64,000 bases of DNA from Halioxenophilus sp033283405 (GTDB taxonomy: Bacteria; Pseudomonadota; Gammaproteobacteria; Pseudomonadales; Cellvibrionaceae). Positions 1 through 9,511 of the stretch are shown here, piece after piece. Location: positions 150,110 to 214,109 of the forward strand of contig NZ_JAWMQR010000010.1 of NCBI RefSeq assembly GCF_033283405.1, given 5' to 3'. A program made the position numbers and the translations under genes. Position 1 is the first letter of the stretch, and each line of letters opens with the position of its first letter. The notes under the pieces are model-generated. The model searched no databases and was not told the DNA's origin. It worked only from the letters and a program-made list of their open reading frames with translations.

Positions 1-105
1 CGCCCCCGGCGCCTGCTGAATCAAGCTGCTGGCCGCCACCCAGGCGGCGGCGTACTCCTCCACCTGAAAGCCCGGTTTAATGGTTACCTCAAAAATAAAT
101 TTCAT
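1..105 (-). CDS. Small protein, N-terminal part only (cut by window edge)
   Basis: The reverse strand starts with ATG at 105, preceded by a good ribosome site (CCTGGAGG), and reads 35 codons without a stop to the window edge. The visible sequence starts MKFIFEVTIKPGF and continues with EEYAAAW. That beta-strand then amphipathic-helix pattern resembles the start of small dimeric alpha/beta-barrel (ABM-like) proteins, but this is a weak resemblance and no function is claimed. It lies 28 bp downstream of the molybdopterin oxidoreductase on the same strand and is probably cotranscribed with it. Confidence 0.6.
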   Translation of the reverse strand, partial: MKFIFEVTIKPGFQVEEYAAAWVAASSLIQQAPGA

Positions 106-133
106 GGCTGCACCTCCAGGGCCTGGGGCCCGG

Positions 134-2326
134 TCAGACTGATTTGGCAACCGCCACCGGCACCGATTTAAAGGCCGGGGTTTTACTGCGCGGGTCCTGC
201 TCGCGGCCGATGAGCACGTTGGCCTCGGGGTAGTAGGCCATCAGATTGCCCGGCGGCAGATTAAACGGCACCGCCTCCAGGGCGAGCATCTCACCGTGGC
301 GGGAGCAGAGGTCGACCCGGTCGCCGCCGTTAATGCCCAGCCGGGTCAGATCTTCCGGCGCCATCAACACCACCCAGCGGTGCTGGGTGCCGCGATAGCT
401 GTCTTTCTCTTCGTAAATAATGGAGTTGTACTGCCCTTCGCTGCGCACGCTCATCAGCTGGTATGGGTAGTCGTGGTCGGCCTGGCGATGGGCCTGCCAC
501 TGGTGGGCGACGAACCTGGCCCTGCCATCGGCGGTGTGAAATTGCGGCGTGTGCAGCAGACGGTTCTGCACGTGAAACTCTTTGCGCGCCACGGCGATAT
601 CGGCCAGGGGTGCCATGCCGGGAATGGTCTTGGCAATCGCCGCGCGGATCGAGTTGTGCGATTTAAACTCCGTTAAATCGACCGGGCACTCGGGCAGCAG
701 GCGTATAGCCAGTTCACTTAGGATATCGACCTCCGGGCGGGTGTTGTCGAGCCGTTCGATGCCGCCGTCGCTCAGCCGGACATAGTTGAACATCGACTCC
801 TGGGTGGTCGGCTGCCACTCCTCGTCGCGGGCGGTGACCGGCAGGATCAGGCTTTCCCCGGACTCCACGCCATGGACATGGCCGCGATTGAGGCTGGTGG
901 TTAAAAAGAGCTTAAAGGGGATGCGATCGAGCGCCTGTTCCGCCCAGCTGGAGTCGGGAGTCGCCTCAAACAGGTTACCACCCATAATCAGCGCGGCATC
1001 GATATTGCCTTCGGCGGCGGCGGTAAGGCAGGCCAGGGTGTCCAGGCCGGGGCTGGTGGGCAGGCTCACGCCCAGGTGCTGCTCGATATTGGCGAACACC
1101 TGGCGGTCGAGTACCGGCTTCACGCCGATGGTGCCTATGCCCTGCACATTGCTGTGGCCGCGCAGGGGCAAGAGCCCGGCCGAGGGTTTGCCGACCATGC
1201 CGCGCAGCAGCGCCAAGTTGGCAATGGCCTCGACATTCTCCGCCCCGTGGCGGTGGTGGGTTATGCCCATGCCCCAGGCAAAGACGGCGTTGTTGGCCTG
1301 GGCGTAAAAGCGGGCCACCTCCATGATTGCCGGCTGGGTGATGCCGGTGGCGTGGGTGATCGCCTCCCAGCTATCGTTCTCCAGCTGTTGCCGGTAGTCG
1401 GCAAAGCCCTGGGTGTGGGCGCTAATGAAGGGGTGATCACAGGCGTCGAGCTCGAGCAGTGCCTTGCCGATGCCGGCCAACAGCGCTGCGTCGCTGCCGA
1501 TATTGGGCTGCAGATAGTGGCTGGCGATCTCACTGCCGCCGGCAATCAGTGAGCTGGGACTCTTCGGCAGGGCGAAGCGGACCAGACCCGGCTCCTTGGC
1601 GGGGTTGATCACCACCACCTGGCCACCGCGGTCGCGACAGGCCTTCAGTTGATGAATAAAACGCGGGTGGTTGGAGGCCGGATTGGCACCGATAACAAAG
1701 ATCAGGTCGCACCCGGGCAGGTCGGCCAGCTCCACCGTGGCGGTGCCGGTGCCTATGGTGGTGCCCAGGCCGACGCCGGTCGCCTGGTGGCAGTAGTAGG
1801 AGCAGTTATTAACGTTATTGGTGCCGTACAGCCGGGCCAGCAGCTGTAACAGAAAGCCCGCTTCGTTGGAGGAGCGGCCGGAGGAGTAAAAGAACGTGCG
1901 CTGGGGTTGGCTGGCGGCAAAGCGTTCACTGGCCAGAGTGATCGCCTCGGGCCAGTCGATGGCGGTGAAATGGTCGCTGCCGGCGGCTTTGTAGAGTGGC
2001 TGGTTGAGCCGGCCCAGGCGGTCCATCTCGCGCCCGGTGAGCTTCTGGAACTCCGCCAGGGGGTGCTCGAACACCGCCGCCGGTATTGCCGCCCGGTTGT
2101 CACTCGCCTGGGCCTGCACACTCTTATTGCAGACGGCGGGAAACTCGCCCAGTTCGTTGGTCATACCACCCGCCTGGCCGCCCATGCCGAGGCCACAGGC
2201 TTTGCAGGTATTGTGGCTGGTGAGTGCCTTGGCACTTTTGGTCAGACCAATACGGCGTACCGTATCGAGGGTATAGAGAATTTTCTTAAAGCCACCGCCT
2301 ACGGGTGGTTGGCGCAGTTCGCTCAT
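134..2326 (-). CDS. FdhF/YdeP-family molybdopterin oxidoreductase
   Basis: A 730-residue molybdopterin-binding oxidoreductase of the YdeP type, related to the formate dehydrogenase alpha subunit; the physiological substrate of this branch is not settled. The N-terminus has CKACG at 41-45 and a third cysteine at about 66, a reduced iron-sulfur site. The body has the Mo-cofactor domains (FVIGANPASNHPR, then WGMGITHHRHG and LRGHSNVQGIGT), and the C-terminal dinucleotide-binding barrel includes the RSEGQYNSI stretch typical of YdeP. There is no Tat or Sec signal, so it should be cytoplasmic. The ATG at 2326 lacks a strong ribosome site, but the N-terminus matches the family. A small gene follows on the same strand; no other redox subunit is nearby. 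Confidence 0.85.
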   Translation of the reverse strand: MSELRQPPVGGGFKKILYTLDTVRRIGLTKSAKALTSHNTCKACGLGMGGQAGGMTNELGEFPAVCNKSVQAQASDNRAAIPAAVFEHPLAEFQKLTGREMDRLGRLNQPLYKAAGSDHFTAIDWPEAITLASERFAASQPQRTFFYSSGRSSNEAGFLLQLLARLYGTNNVNNCSYYCHQATGVGLGTTIGTGTATVELADLPGCDLIFVIGANPASNHPRFIHQLKACRDRGGQVVVINPAKEPGLVRFALPKSPSSLIAGGSEIASHYLQPNIGSDAALLAGIGKALLELDACDHPFISAHTQGFADYRQQLENDSWEAITHATGITQPAIMEVARFYAQANNAVFAWGMGITHHRHGAENVEAIANLALLRGMVGKPSAGLLPLRGHSNVQGIGTIGVKPVLDRQVFANIEQHLGVSLPTSPGLDTLACLTAAAEGNIDAALIMGGNLFEATPDSSWAEQALDRIPFKLFLTTSLNRGHVHGVESGESLILPVTARDEEWQPTTQESMFNYVRLSDGGIERLDNTRPEVDILSELAIRLLPECPVDLTEFKSHNSIRAAIAKTIPGMAPLADIAVARKEFHVQNRLLHTPQFHTADGRARFVAHQWQAHRQADHDYPYQLMSVRSEGQYNSIIYEEKDSYRGTQHRWVVLMAPEDLTRLGINGGDRVDLCSRHGEMLALEAVPFNLPPGNLMAYYPEANVLIGREQDPRSKTPAFKSVPVAVAKSV

Positions 2327-2485
2327 CTTGTTACAGCTTGCCTTTCGTCGATCTTAAACAGGGGGCTAGCTTAGTACGTTCTGTCGCGCAGGTATACGAG
2401 CGTTCAAAATGGAGCCGGGGCGAAACTTGCACGTGCTCGAGCCGCTCTAAAGCGTTATTTTTCCCCGGATTCAGGTACTCCTAGC

Positions 2486-3178
2486 ATGAAAATCACCTCT
2501 CGCCCCCTGCTAACCCCCCTCCTCCTGGCCGGCGCACTGCTGCTGTTACTGGCCGGTTGCACGGCGCTTGGCACCGAACCGGTGGCGGTCAGCCACGATG
2601 GCCTGCAGCGGGTTGAGCAGGACGCCTTCGATGCCGTCTACCGTAAACCGGGGCTTGATCTGAGCAGTTACCAGCAGGTGCAGATTGAAACCTGCCAGGT
2701 AAGCCTGAAGAGCAACTGGCTACGCGACCAGAACCAGCGCAGCCACGAACTGAACCGGCGGGTTACCGATGAGGATGTCGCCAAAATAAAGTCGACCCTG
2801 GCGGGGCTGTGCAACGAGATCTTTACCGAAAAGCTGACCGGCAACAGCCATTTTCAGCTGGTGAGCGAACCGGGCGAGGCGGTATTGCAGCTGACGCCCT
2901 CGATTATCGACCTGGATATCCAGGCACCGGATGTCGACCGTCTGGGCAATACCCGCACCTACGTCACCTCCGAGGGGAGCATGACGTTGGTGTTGGAGGC
3001 GCGCGACGCTATTACCGGCGAGATACTGGGCCGGGTGGTGGATAAACACAAAGGCCACGGCCAGGGTTACCTTACCTGGACCAACGCCGCCATTCAGAAG
3101 CAGGAGGCGAAACGGCTCCTGCGCAGCTGGGGCGATGCCCTCAACCGGATGGCGGAGCAGGCCTGGCCTGCGCCCTGA
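2486..3178 (+). CDS. DUF3313-family lipoprotein
   Basis: A 230-residue predicted outer-membrane or periplasmic lipoprotein. Residues 1-25 form a signal peptide ending in the lipobox LAGC. The mature part follows the DUF3313 pattern: a short segment with VSHDGLQRVEQDAFDAVYRKPG, a strand reading YQQVQIETCQV, then a C-terminal half rich in beta-strands (MTLVLEARDAITGEIL). The role of DUF3313 proteins is unknown. It stands alone and converges on the M15 peptidase gene, 19 bp away. Confidence 0.8.
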   Translation: MKITSRPLLTPLLLAGALLLLLAGCTALGTEPVAVSHDGLQRVEQDAFDAVYRKPGLDLSSYQQVQIETCQVSLKSNWLRDQNQRSHELNRRVTDEDVAKIKSTLAGLCNEIFTEKLTGNSHFQLVSEPGEAVLQLTPSIIDLDIQAPDVDRLGNTRTYVTSEGSMTLVLEARDAITGEILGRVVDKHKGHGQGYLTWTNAAIQKQEAKRLLRSWGDALNRMAEQAWPAP

Positions 3179-3197
3179 TGGTGCCGGCCGTTAAATG

Positions 3198-3665
3198 TCA
3201 GGCCGGGTAGCGGGCGCTAGGCAGCTCAAAGTGGGGGCCGTCGAGAAAGGCGCTTTTACCCGCCGCCCGGCGCCGCTCGCTGTAGGCCTGTACCATAGCC
3301 TCGGGGTGGTCGCCGGCGCTGGTGAAGTCGATATCCCAGGCACCACCCCAACGCAAGGGCACGTCGCACAGCTGCGCCGCGGCGTGCATCGCTTCGGCAA
3401 TTTTATAGATGGGCGGCCACTCCCAGCGCAATTTACCGTTGATATAGGGCACCAGGTCCACGGCGTGGCCGGTAATGTGGCGTGAGTTTAAGGTTTTGCT
3501 CACTCCCCGATTGACCAGCTCCTGCTGCTCCGCCTGGCTGCGAATGCCATCGTGCACGCTGAAATCCTGGGTGGTTATCTCGATGGCCTTCTCCACAACC
3601 CGGATCAGGTCGGGATGGACGCCTACCAGCTCCTGGCGGGAGCGCGAGCCGAGTGAATACGCCAT
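3198..3665 (-). CDS. M15-family peptidoglycan peptidase, endolysin-like
   Basis: A 155-residue LD/DD-peptidase-type protein of the M15 family (VanY and phage L-alanyl-D-glutamate endopeptidase fold), expected to cut the peptide stems of peptidoglycan. Zinc ligands are visible: SRHITGHAVD gives His63 and Asp70, and DGPHFEL near the C-terminus gives His145. It has no signal peptide and is only the catalytic domain, exactly like phage endolysins of the T5 type. The start is well supported: AGGAGGT lies just before ATG at 3665. No holin, spanin or other phage gene is next to it, so it may be a domesticated lysis gene. Confidence 0.85.
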   Translation of the reverse strand: MAYSLGSRSRQELVGVHPDLIRVVEKAIEITTQDFSVHDGIRSQAEQQELVNRGVSKTLNSRHITGHAVDLVPYINGKLRWEWPPIYKIAEAMHAAAQLCDVPLRWGGAWDIDFTSAGDHPEAMVQAYSERRRAAGKSAFLDGPHFELPSARYPA

Positions 3666-3952
3666 AACACCTCCTATTCTTATCGTTTATTTTGATACTG
3701 AGGATGATCGACGAGGCCTGGTTTGCTGCAAAAAGGGGTAACTGCAAAACGGGATTACAGCAAAACTGAGTTACGGCAACCGCTACCGTCGATCTTGCTG
3801 ACTACAATTACAGACAGTGTGCAGGCTGTGCGGAAAATACCAGGCGATTGTAGCGCCCCTCTGCTGCCCGGGACAGTAACCGCGGGGCCAGCACTAAAGT
3901 AGTGATCACCAGGCACCGGGCCGCCAGTGGCCGCCGCAACCGGGAGTGAGCC

Positions 3953-4840
3953 ATGACCAGCGCCGATATTCTCGCTATGCAACCCATCGCCAAACCCTGG
4001 TTGCAGTGGTACACCGGTTTGGACCACCTCTTCTACGACGTTGGCAAGCTGAGCGACGACGAGCAGGCCGGCCTGCTGCAGCAGCCGGAGGCAGAGGGGT
4101 CGCTGGTGATTGTGCCGCCGGGCGCTAGCGGCCGGGCAATTCAACACCGCCAGAGTGCGGCGGAGTTTCTGGCGAAAGATAGTAAAGCCGTCTCCGCCCT
4201 GGTGGTGGCCGGCGTCGGCAGCTCGGTGCTGGGTACCGCGGCGCTGGCGCGCAATGTCGCCAATGCCTATCAAATCGATGTCGCCGGCATCGTCTCTGGC
4301 CACGGCTATCTCGACCTGCTGTCGGAGGCCCTGGGCGGCTTCTTCTTCTACGGCTATACCGACCACTACCGGCAGCTGGCCCGCCATTTTTGCAACACCT
4401 TTGCCCTCGGCTGCCGGCGCGCTTTTGCCCGGTCGCCTCGGCCGGCCTTAAACGAACAGGCCGGCTACGCCCGGGATGTGTCTGCCTTGATCGAGATCCT
4501 CAACGCCGATTTTGCCAATCTGAAGCTGTTGGTTGGCCACAGCAAGGGCGACCTGATTCTCGACTATGCCCTGGAGAGGTTTGTCGCCGGTTGCCGGCCT
4601 GGCCGGCGGGCGCTGTTTGCGCGGTTGCAGGTTGTCACCTTTGGCGCGGTGGTGGATATCCCCAAGCGCTTCCGGCGGGTACACCAATTTATTGGTGACA
4701 TGGACCCGTTTGGCTGGCTTAACTCCCGCAACTACGTCGACCACCAGTTTGTTCCGGGCGCCTGGCACCACCTCAACACCGAATTGCCCTTCCACCTGGA
4801 TGTCGAAGCCGTACTTACCGAGCAGCTGCCGCTGGCCTGA
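3953..4840 (+). CDS. Alpha/beta-hydrolase-like protein with GHSKG motif
   Basis: A 295-residue protein not assigned to a named family. The C-terminal half looks like an alpha/beta hydrolase: strand NLKLLVGHSKGD carries the nucleophile elbow G-x-S-x-G with Ser197. An acid could come from GDMDPFG, and a histidine from AWHHLN about 20 residues before the end. The N-terminal half has a glycine-rich stretch (LVVAGVGSSVLGTAA) that may be a membrane-associated helix. No signal peptide. GGGAGTG precedes the ATG at 3953. A lipase or esterase role is a guess from the elbow only. Confidence 0.65.
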   Translation: MTSADILAMQPIAKPWLQWYTGLDHLFYDVGKLSDDEQAGLLQQPEAEGSLVIVPPGASGRAIQHRQSAAEFLAKDSKAVSALVVAGVGSSVLGTAALARNVANAYQIDVAGIVSGHGYLDLLSEALGGFFFYGYTDHYRQLARHFCNTFALGCRRAFARSPRPALNEQAGYARDVSALIEILNADFANLKLLVGHSKGDLILDYALERFVAGCRPGRRALFARLQVVTFGAVVDIPKRFRRVHQFIGDMDPFGWLNSRNYVDHQFVPGAWHHLNTELPFHLDVEAVLTEQLPLA

Positions 4841-5052
4841 AGCCGATACTGCGCACTCGGCCAATGATGGCACTACCCTGCAAACCACTAAGCCGTAGAA
4901 CAGCTAAGCTTCTGGCGCCAGTTTCATTGCGTTTTCGGGAAAACAACTATACTAAAATGAGATCAGTGTCTCAGATTCTGGCAAACACTAGAATCGGGAC
5001 TGCTATTGCGATGGATTGCCACTAAAAAATAACTGGCGAGGCACCCCTGGCA

Positions 5053-7929
5053 GTGGGCAAATCGGTTCTCTACGTTGAAGACGATGTGGTTCAGGCCACA
5101 CTCATTCAAGGCCTGTTGGAAGATGAGGGTTACAGCGTTGTGCACGCCGAAGATGGCGCTGCCGCGCTCGAGCTGTTGGCGCACAACAGCTTCGACGTCA
5201 TTCTCACAGACCACTACATGCCCGCCATGAACGGTGTGCAGCTGATTGAGACCATCAATCAGCGTGCGATTGGCGTACCGGTGGTGATCATGACCGCGGC
5301 CAATGATATCAGCCTGGCCTTTGCCGCCCTGAAGGCGGGGGCCGCCGATTTTATCGCCAAGGATATGGAGGGTAACTACCTCGCCATCATTGAGCAGGTG
5401 CTCGCCCGGGCGATAGAGAAGCACCGCTTGGCCGCGGAATCGGCCGCACTGAAGCAGCGCCTGGCGCTGGTGCAGAATCTGGCGCGTACCACTCTCGATA
5501 CCCTCAAACAGGGGGTGGTGGTACTCGACGGTGAGCATAGCATCCGCTACTGCAACCGCCAGTTCAAAGAGCTGTTTGGTGTGCCAACCAATGAAGAGGT
5601 GATCGGTTACAGCGGCGAGTGGCTGGTTAACCTCATCGCCCAACGAGCCCAGGTCAATGGCCTGGTTGAACAGACCAAGGCGGTGCGCCTGCTGCTGCAT
5701 GCCTTGGAAGACTCCCGTATCCGCATTGAGCTGATGGTGGGTGATACCACCCTGGCGATGTTGGCCACCACGCTCGAAAACGAGATCAACGTCTACACCT
5801 TTTCCGATATCACCCACGAGCGCGCCCAGCTCAACGCTATCCACGCCATTATTGAACACGCCCCGGTGGCGATGATGGTGCTCTCTAAGTATGGCTCGGT
5901 GGTGATGACTAACCAAAAGGCAGGTCAGCTGCTACAGGCGACACCGGAGGAGCTGGTTAACCGCGATATCCGCACCTTTGTGCCGGCCCTGGGGCAGCGC
6001 GAGGCGGCCGGTGAGTTGGGAATCGGCTTTACCGTGCAGGAGAATGGCGAGTGGCAGGGCTCCGCCGACCTGGTGGTGGTCACCAGTGAAGGCGCCACCA
6101 TCCCGGTGGAGATGGCGCTGCAGAGCCTGCGCACCAACGATCAGGACCGCATCCTGGCCACCATTGTCGACATCAGCCACCGCAAGCTGGCCGAACAGGC
6201 CATGCGCCGCGCCAATCAGCTGACCCAGTCCATCGTCGAACACTCCCCCTTCGCGCTGGTGGCGACCGACACCCAAGGTGAGATCATCGCCGTGAGCCCG
6301 GCATTGGAGACCATGTTGGGTTATCGAAGGGATGAGTTGGTTGGCCGGCAAAAGGCGACCATTTTTCACGAGCCGACCGAGCTGCAGGTGCGCGCGGCGG
6401 CCCTGTCGAGCGAATGGGGAGCAGAGGAGCCCTCGGAGTTCGAGGCCGTGGTCGAGAAGGCCAGCCTGGGTATCGTCGAGGGCAGTGAATGGATCTATCA
6501 GCGCAAGGATGGCTCCTCTTTTCCGGTTAATTTAACCGCCACTCAACTGCGCAGCGAAGACGGCACCGTCACCGGCTATCTGCTGGTCTCCTACGACATT
6601 ACCGAGCAGAAAAAGGCCCACGAATACATCGAATTTATCGCCCACCACGACGGTCTCACCGGCCTGCCCAATCGCAACCTGATGCGCGATCGTCTGGAAT
6701 ACTCCCTGCACCGGCTGGCGCGCACTGGCAAGCGCATGGGGGTGTTGATGATGGACCTGGACTACTTCAAGCGCATTAACGACACCTTAGGCCACCTGGC
6801 TGGCGATCAGCTGCTGGTGGCGGTGGCCGAGCGACTGCAGCAGGCGGTGCGCCGCTCAGATACCGTCTGCCGCATGGGCGGTGATGAGTTTGTGGTGCTG
6901 CTGCCCGACATCAACAGTGCCGACGACGCCGAGCAGGTGTGCCGCAAAATTCTGGATATGTTGGTACAACCCATCCAGCTCGGGCGCCATCAACTGGTGG
7001 TGACGCCCAGTATCGGCGTCAGTATGGCGCCCGACGACGGTACCAGCAGCGAGACCCTGCTCAAGCATGCCGACATCGCCATGTACTACGCCAAGCAGAC
7101 CGGCCGCAACGGTTACCAGATTTTCAGTTTGGACATGGTCCAGGCCAATCAGGAGGAGCAGGCTATTGAACAGGCGCTGCAGGCGGCGCTGCACAATGGC
7201 CATCTCGATCTTCACTATCAACCGCAGGTCGACCTGGCCAGCGGCAATGTGGTCGGCTTTGAAGCGTTGATTCGCTGGGTCGACCCGGCCCGCGGGGTGG
7301 TGGCGCCGGCGCAGTTTATCCCGCTGGCGGAGACCACCGGCTTTGTCATCAAGCTCGGCGAGTGGGTACTCGAGCGCGCCTGCGCCGATATCAAACGGCT
7401 TAACGACCGCTATCAGCATAAGCTCTATGTGTCGGTGAATGTCTCGCCCCGCCAGTTCGAAGATAACCAATTTGTCGCCAGTGTTGAGAACGCCTTGGCA
7501 GCCAGTAACCTGCCGGCCTCGAGCCTGCAGTTGGAGATTACCGAGGCGCTGCTGGTGGCCGAGTCGGCCAGTGTCAAAAAGCGTTTAACGCAACTGCGCG
7601 AGATGGGGGTGACCATTGCCATCGATGACTTCGGCACCGGCAACGTCGGCCTCGGCAGCGTTACCCAGTTTCCGATCGACCGCCTGAAAATTGATCGCCG
7701 GTTCATGCGCCTGGACATCAAAAGCAACCAGGCGGTGGTGGCGGCCATTTTGGCCATGGCCCAGGGCATGGAGCTTGAGGTGCTGGCCGAGGGAATCGAG
7801 AACCGCGAACAGTTGAATTTTGTGCGCCAGCTGGGCTGCAGTCTGGCCCAGGGCCACTACTACTACCCGGCGCTGTCGCTGGCCGAGGTGGGCACGCTGC
7901 TGCAGACCGACCAATCCGCCAATCTGTAA
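5053..7929 (+). CDS. Response regulator with PAS, GGDEF and EAL domains (c-di-GMP turnover)
   Basis: A 958-residue cytoplasmic c-di-GMP signalling protein. Order: receiver domain (1-120, phospho-acceptor Asp53 in LTDHYMP), a linker helix, three PAS-like domains (about 140-250, 265-385, 390-525; the last ends with a PAC-type segment), GGDEF (about 535-700) and EAL (about 710-950). The cyclase signature GGDEF at about 610 is intact. The EAL signature (FEALIRW, about 737) and DDFGTG (about 857) are intact too, so both synthesis and hydrolysis are possible. The start is GTG at 5053, which places the receiver at the very N-terminus with GAGG 12 bases upstream. No histidine kinase is adjacent; it is monocistronic. 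Confidence 0.92.
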   Translation: MGKSVLYVEDDVVQATLIQGLLEDEGYSVVHAEDGAAALELLAHNSFDVILTDHYMPAMNGVQLIETINQRAIGVPVVIMTAANDISLAFAALKAGAADFIAKDMEGNYLAIIEQVLARAIEKHRLAAESAALKQRLALVQNLARTTLDTLKQGVVVLDGEHSIRYCNRQFKELFGVPTNEEVIGYSGEWLVNLIAQRAQVNGLVEQTKAVRLLLHALEDSRIRIELMVGDTTLAMLATTLENEINVYTFSDITHERAQLNAIHAIIEHAPVAMMVLSKYGSVVMTNQKAGQLLQATPEELVNRDIRTFVPALGQREAAGELGIGFTVQENGEWQGSADLVVVTSEGATIPVEMALQSLRTNDQDRILATIVDISHRKLAEQAMRRANQLTQSIVEHSPFALVATDTQGEIIAVSPALETMLGYRRDELVGRQKATIFHEPTELQVRAAALSSEWGAEEPSEFEAVVEKASLGIVEGSEWIYQRKDGSSFPVNLTATQLRSEDGTVTGYLLVSYDITEQKKAHEYIEFIAHHDGLTGLPNRNLMRDRLEYSLHRLARTGKRMGVLMMDLDYFKRINDTLGHLAGDQLLVAVAERLQQAVRRSDTVCRMGGDEFVVLLPDINSADDAEQVCRKILDMLVQPIQLGRHQLVVTPSIGVSMAPDDGTSSETLLKHADIAMYYAKQTGRNGYQIFSLDMVQANQEEQAIEQALQAALHNGHLDLHYQPQVDLASGNVVGFEALIRWVDPARGVVAPAQFIPLAETTGFVIKLGEWVLERACADIKRLNDRYQHKLYVSVNVSPRQFEDNQFVASVENALAASNLPASSLQLEITEALLVAESASVKKRLTQLREMGVTIAIDDFGTGNVGLGSVTQFPIDRLKIDRRFMRLDIKSNQAVVAAILAMAQGMELEVLAEGIENREQLNFVRQLGCSLAQGHYYYPALSLAEVGTLLQTDQSANL

Positions 7930-8017
7930 GTTAAGCGCAGCCGCGCCGGTTACCGTTTAAAACTGAGTACCACCTGCAAGTCCCCGGCCGCGCGCAGCGG
8001 TCCACCTCATTGATCAT

Positions 8018-8026
8018 CCCCCCCCC
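8018..8026. repeat. Nine-cytosine homopolymer tract
   Basis: Nine consecutive C bases lie about 130 bp upstream of the efflux operon start codon. Homopolymers of this length can slip during replication. Here it is outside any gene, so any effect would be on promoter spacing or leader structure. Confidence 0.6.
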
Positions 8027-8095
8027 TTTCTCCCAAGCCAGTTGGCGGACACGCAAGTTAAGGATAAGCGGACGCTGCGGACAGTGGCTGACCCT

Positions 8096-8140
8096 TAACC
8101 GGTTATTAACCTCGCTTTGGTTAATCTAGTGTTATTAACC
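8096..8140. promoter_or_regulatory. Cluster of GGTTA/TAACC half-sites before the efflux operon
   Basis: The 45 bp just upstream of the first efflux gene hold repeated half-sites. There is TAACCGGTTA (perfect palindrome, 8096-8105), GGTTATTAACC (palindrome, 8101-8111), GGTTAAT (8119-8125) and GTTATTAACC (8131-8140). The two GTTATTAACC copies are 29 bp apart. The position, 15-60 bp before ATG 8156, fits an operator, most simply for the OmpR-type regulator encoded in the same operon. Binding is inferred from layout only. Confidence 0.5.
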
Positions 8141-8155
8141 TTACCAGAGCGAGCC

Positions 8156-9511
8156 ATGAACAAATTTCTACTCGGTATTTTGAGCCTGAGCCTGAGCCTG
8201 GCCGGTTGTGCGGTGCTGGGGCCGGATACCGACTACACGGCGCAAGCCGACCAGGCGCAGCTGGCGGTGAGCGGCCAGGCTGCAGGCGATAAAGAACCCG
8301 TGGCGGCCAACACCCTGCTCAACCAGCTGCTGCCTTCGGCCGAGCTGGATAGCCTGCTGCAACAGGCCTACGTGGCCAACCCCTCCCTCCAGCAGATGCA
8401 ACTGGCGCTGCAGATCAGCCAGGCGCAGTGGCGTCAGGCCAACGGCGGCCGCCTGCCCAGTGCCGCGCTGACGGTCGATGCCAGCAAAGCCGAAGGCGGT
8501 GAAGCCAGCTACGCTGCGGCGTTCAATATCAGCTGGCAGATTGATCTCTGGCGCACGCTCAGTGATCGCAGCCAGGCGGCGGCGAAGAGCGTCGAGCAGC
8601 AGGCCTGGTTGTACCAGGCGGCAGAAGATTCACTGGCTGCCCAGGTGATGCAGAGCTGGCTGTTGCTGATCAACCTGCAGCAGACCATCGCCATTGGCGA
8701 GCAGCGCATTGCCACCTTGGCCAGTAACGAAGCCTTTATTGTGCAACGCTACCGCAACGGCCTGGGCAGCCTGGATGACCTGGACAGCGCGCGTACCTCT
8801 TTGGCCAGCGCCCGCGCCAGTCAGGAGGCCAACCACCAGGCGCTGGCCGAAGCCCGGCGCAGCTTACAGCGGCTGTTGGGGCAGAGTGAGCCGGTGCCGG
8901 TGCCCGCGGCCGAGTACCCCGAGGTGTTGCTGCCCCTGGCCGACCTGCCCGAGCAGCGCTTGCGCCTGCGGCCGGATCTACTGGCGGCTTACGCCGCCAT
9001 TGAGGCCGCCGATTTCACCAGCCGAGCCGCCTACAACGATCTGCTGCCCAGTCTCAACCTGCAGGCGGCGCTGAGTGATGTGGCCAGCAACCCCCGCGAT
9101 GCCCTGCTCACCGATCCGGTCTGGTCACTGCTGGCCAACTTAACGGCGCCGCTGTTTAACGGCGGCCAGCTGCGCGCCAGTGCCAAAATTGCCGAGTTAC
9201 AGGCGGCCGAGAGCTACCAGAGCTATCGCGACACCCTGCTTACCGCGGTGACGGAGGTGGGCAACGCCCTGGATTTGGAGCAGAGCCTGGGCCGCCAGCA
9301 GAGCTATACCGAAAGCGCCCTGGCCAGCGCCCACAACACCCTCAAACAGTATCAAAACAGCTATCGCTCCGGGTTGGTCTCGGTGCTGGACCTGCTCTTG
9401 GTGCAGCAGACCAGCTACGACCTGGAGAGCGAACTGAACAATTTAATCTACCAACGGCTGAGTAATCGCATCACTCTGGGCTTGGCGTTGGGTTTAGGAG
9501 TAGAGCGATGA
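8156..9511 (+). CDS. TolC/NodT-type outer-membrane efflux lipoprotein
   Basis: A 451-residue outer-membrane factor that would form the exit duct of the RND pump encoded next. The signal peptide ends in the lipobox LAGC (residue 17), typical of the NodT/OprM branch. The mature protein has the duplicated long-helix pattern of the OEP family, rich in Gln, Ala and Ser. Repeats include VANPSLQQMQLALQ early and SYRSGLVSVLDLLLVQQ late. A TTG start at 8117 is possible, but ATG 8156 puts the signal peptide at the start. Its stop overlaps the next start (ATGA), so translation is coupled. Confidence 0.92.
   Translation: MNKFLLGILSLSLSLAGCAVLGPDTDYTAQADQAQLAVSGQAAGDKEPVAANTLLNQLLPSAELDSLLQQAYVANPSLQQMQLALQISQAQWRQANGGRLPSAALTVDASKAEGGEASYAAAFNISWQIDLWRTLSDRSQAAAKSVEQQAWLYQAAEDSLAAQVMQSWLLLINLQQTIAIGEQRIATLASNEAFIVQRYRNGLGSLDDLDSARTSLASARASQEANHQALAEARRSLQRLLGQSEPVPVPAAEYPEVLLPLADLPEQRLRLRPDLLAAYAAIEAADFTSRAAYNDLLPSLNLQAALSDVASNPRDALLTDPVWSLLANLTAPLFNGGQLRASAKIAELQAAESYQSYRDTLLTAVTEVGNALDLEQSLGRQQSYTESALASAHNTLKQYQNSYRSGLVSVLDLLLVQQTSYDLESELNNLIYQRLSNRITLGLALGLGVER

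Noticed and set aside
296..676. Open reading opposite the molybdopterin oxidoreductase
   Set aside because: Antisense shadow produced by high GC; the reverse strand encodes a clear enzyme.
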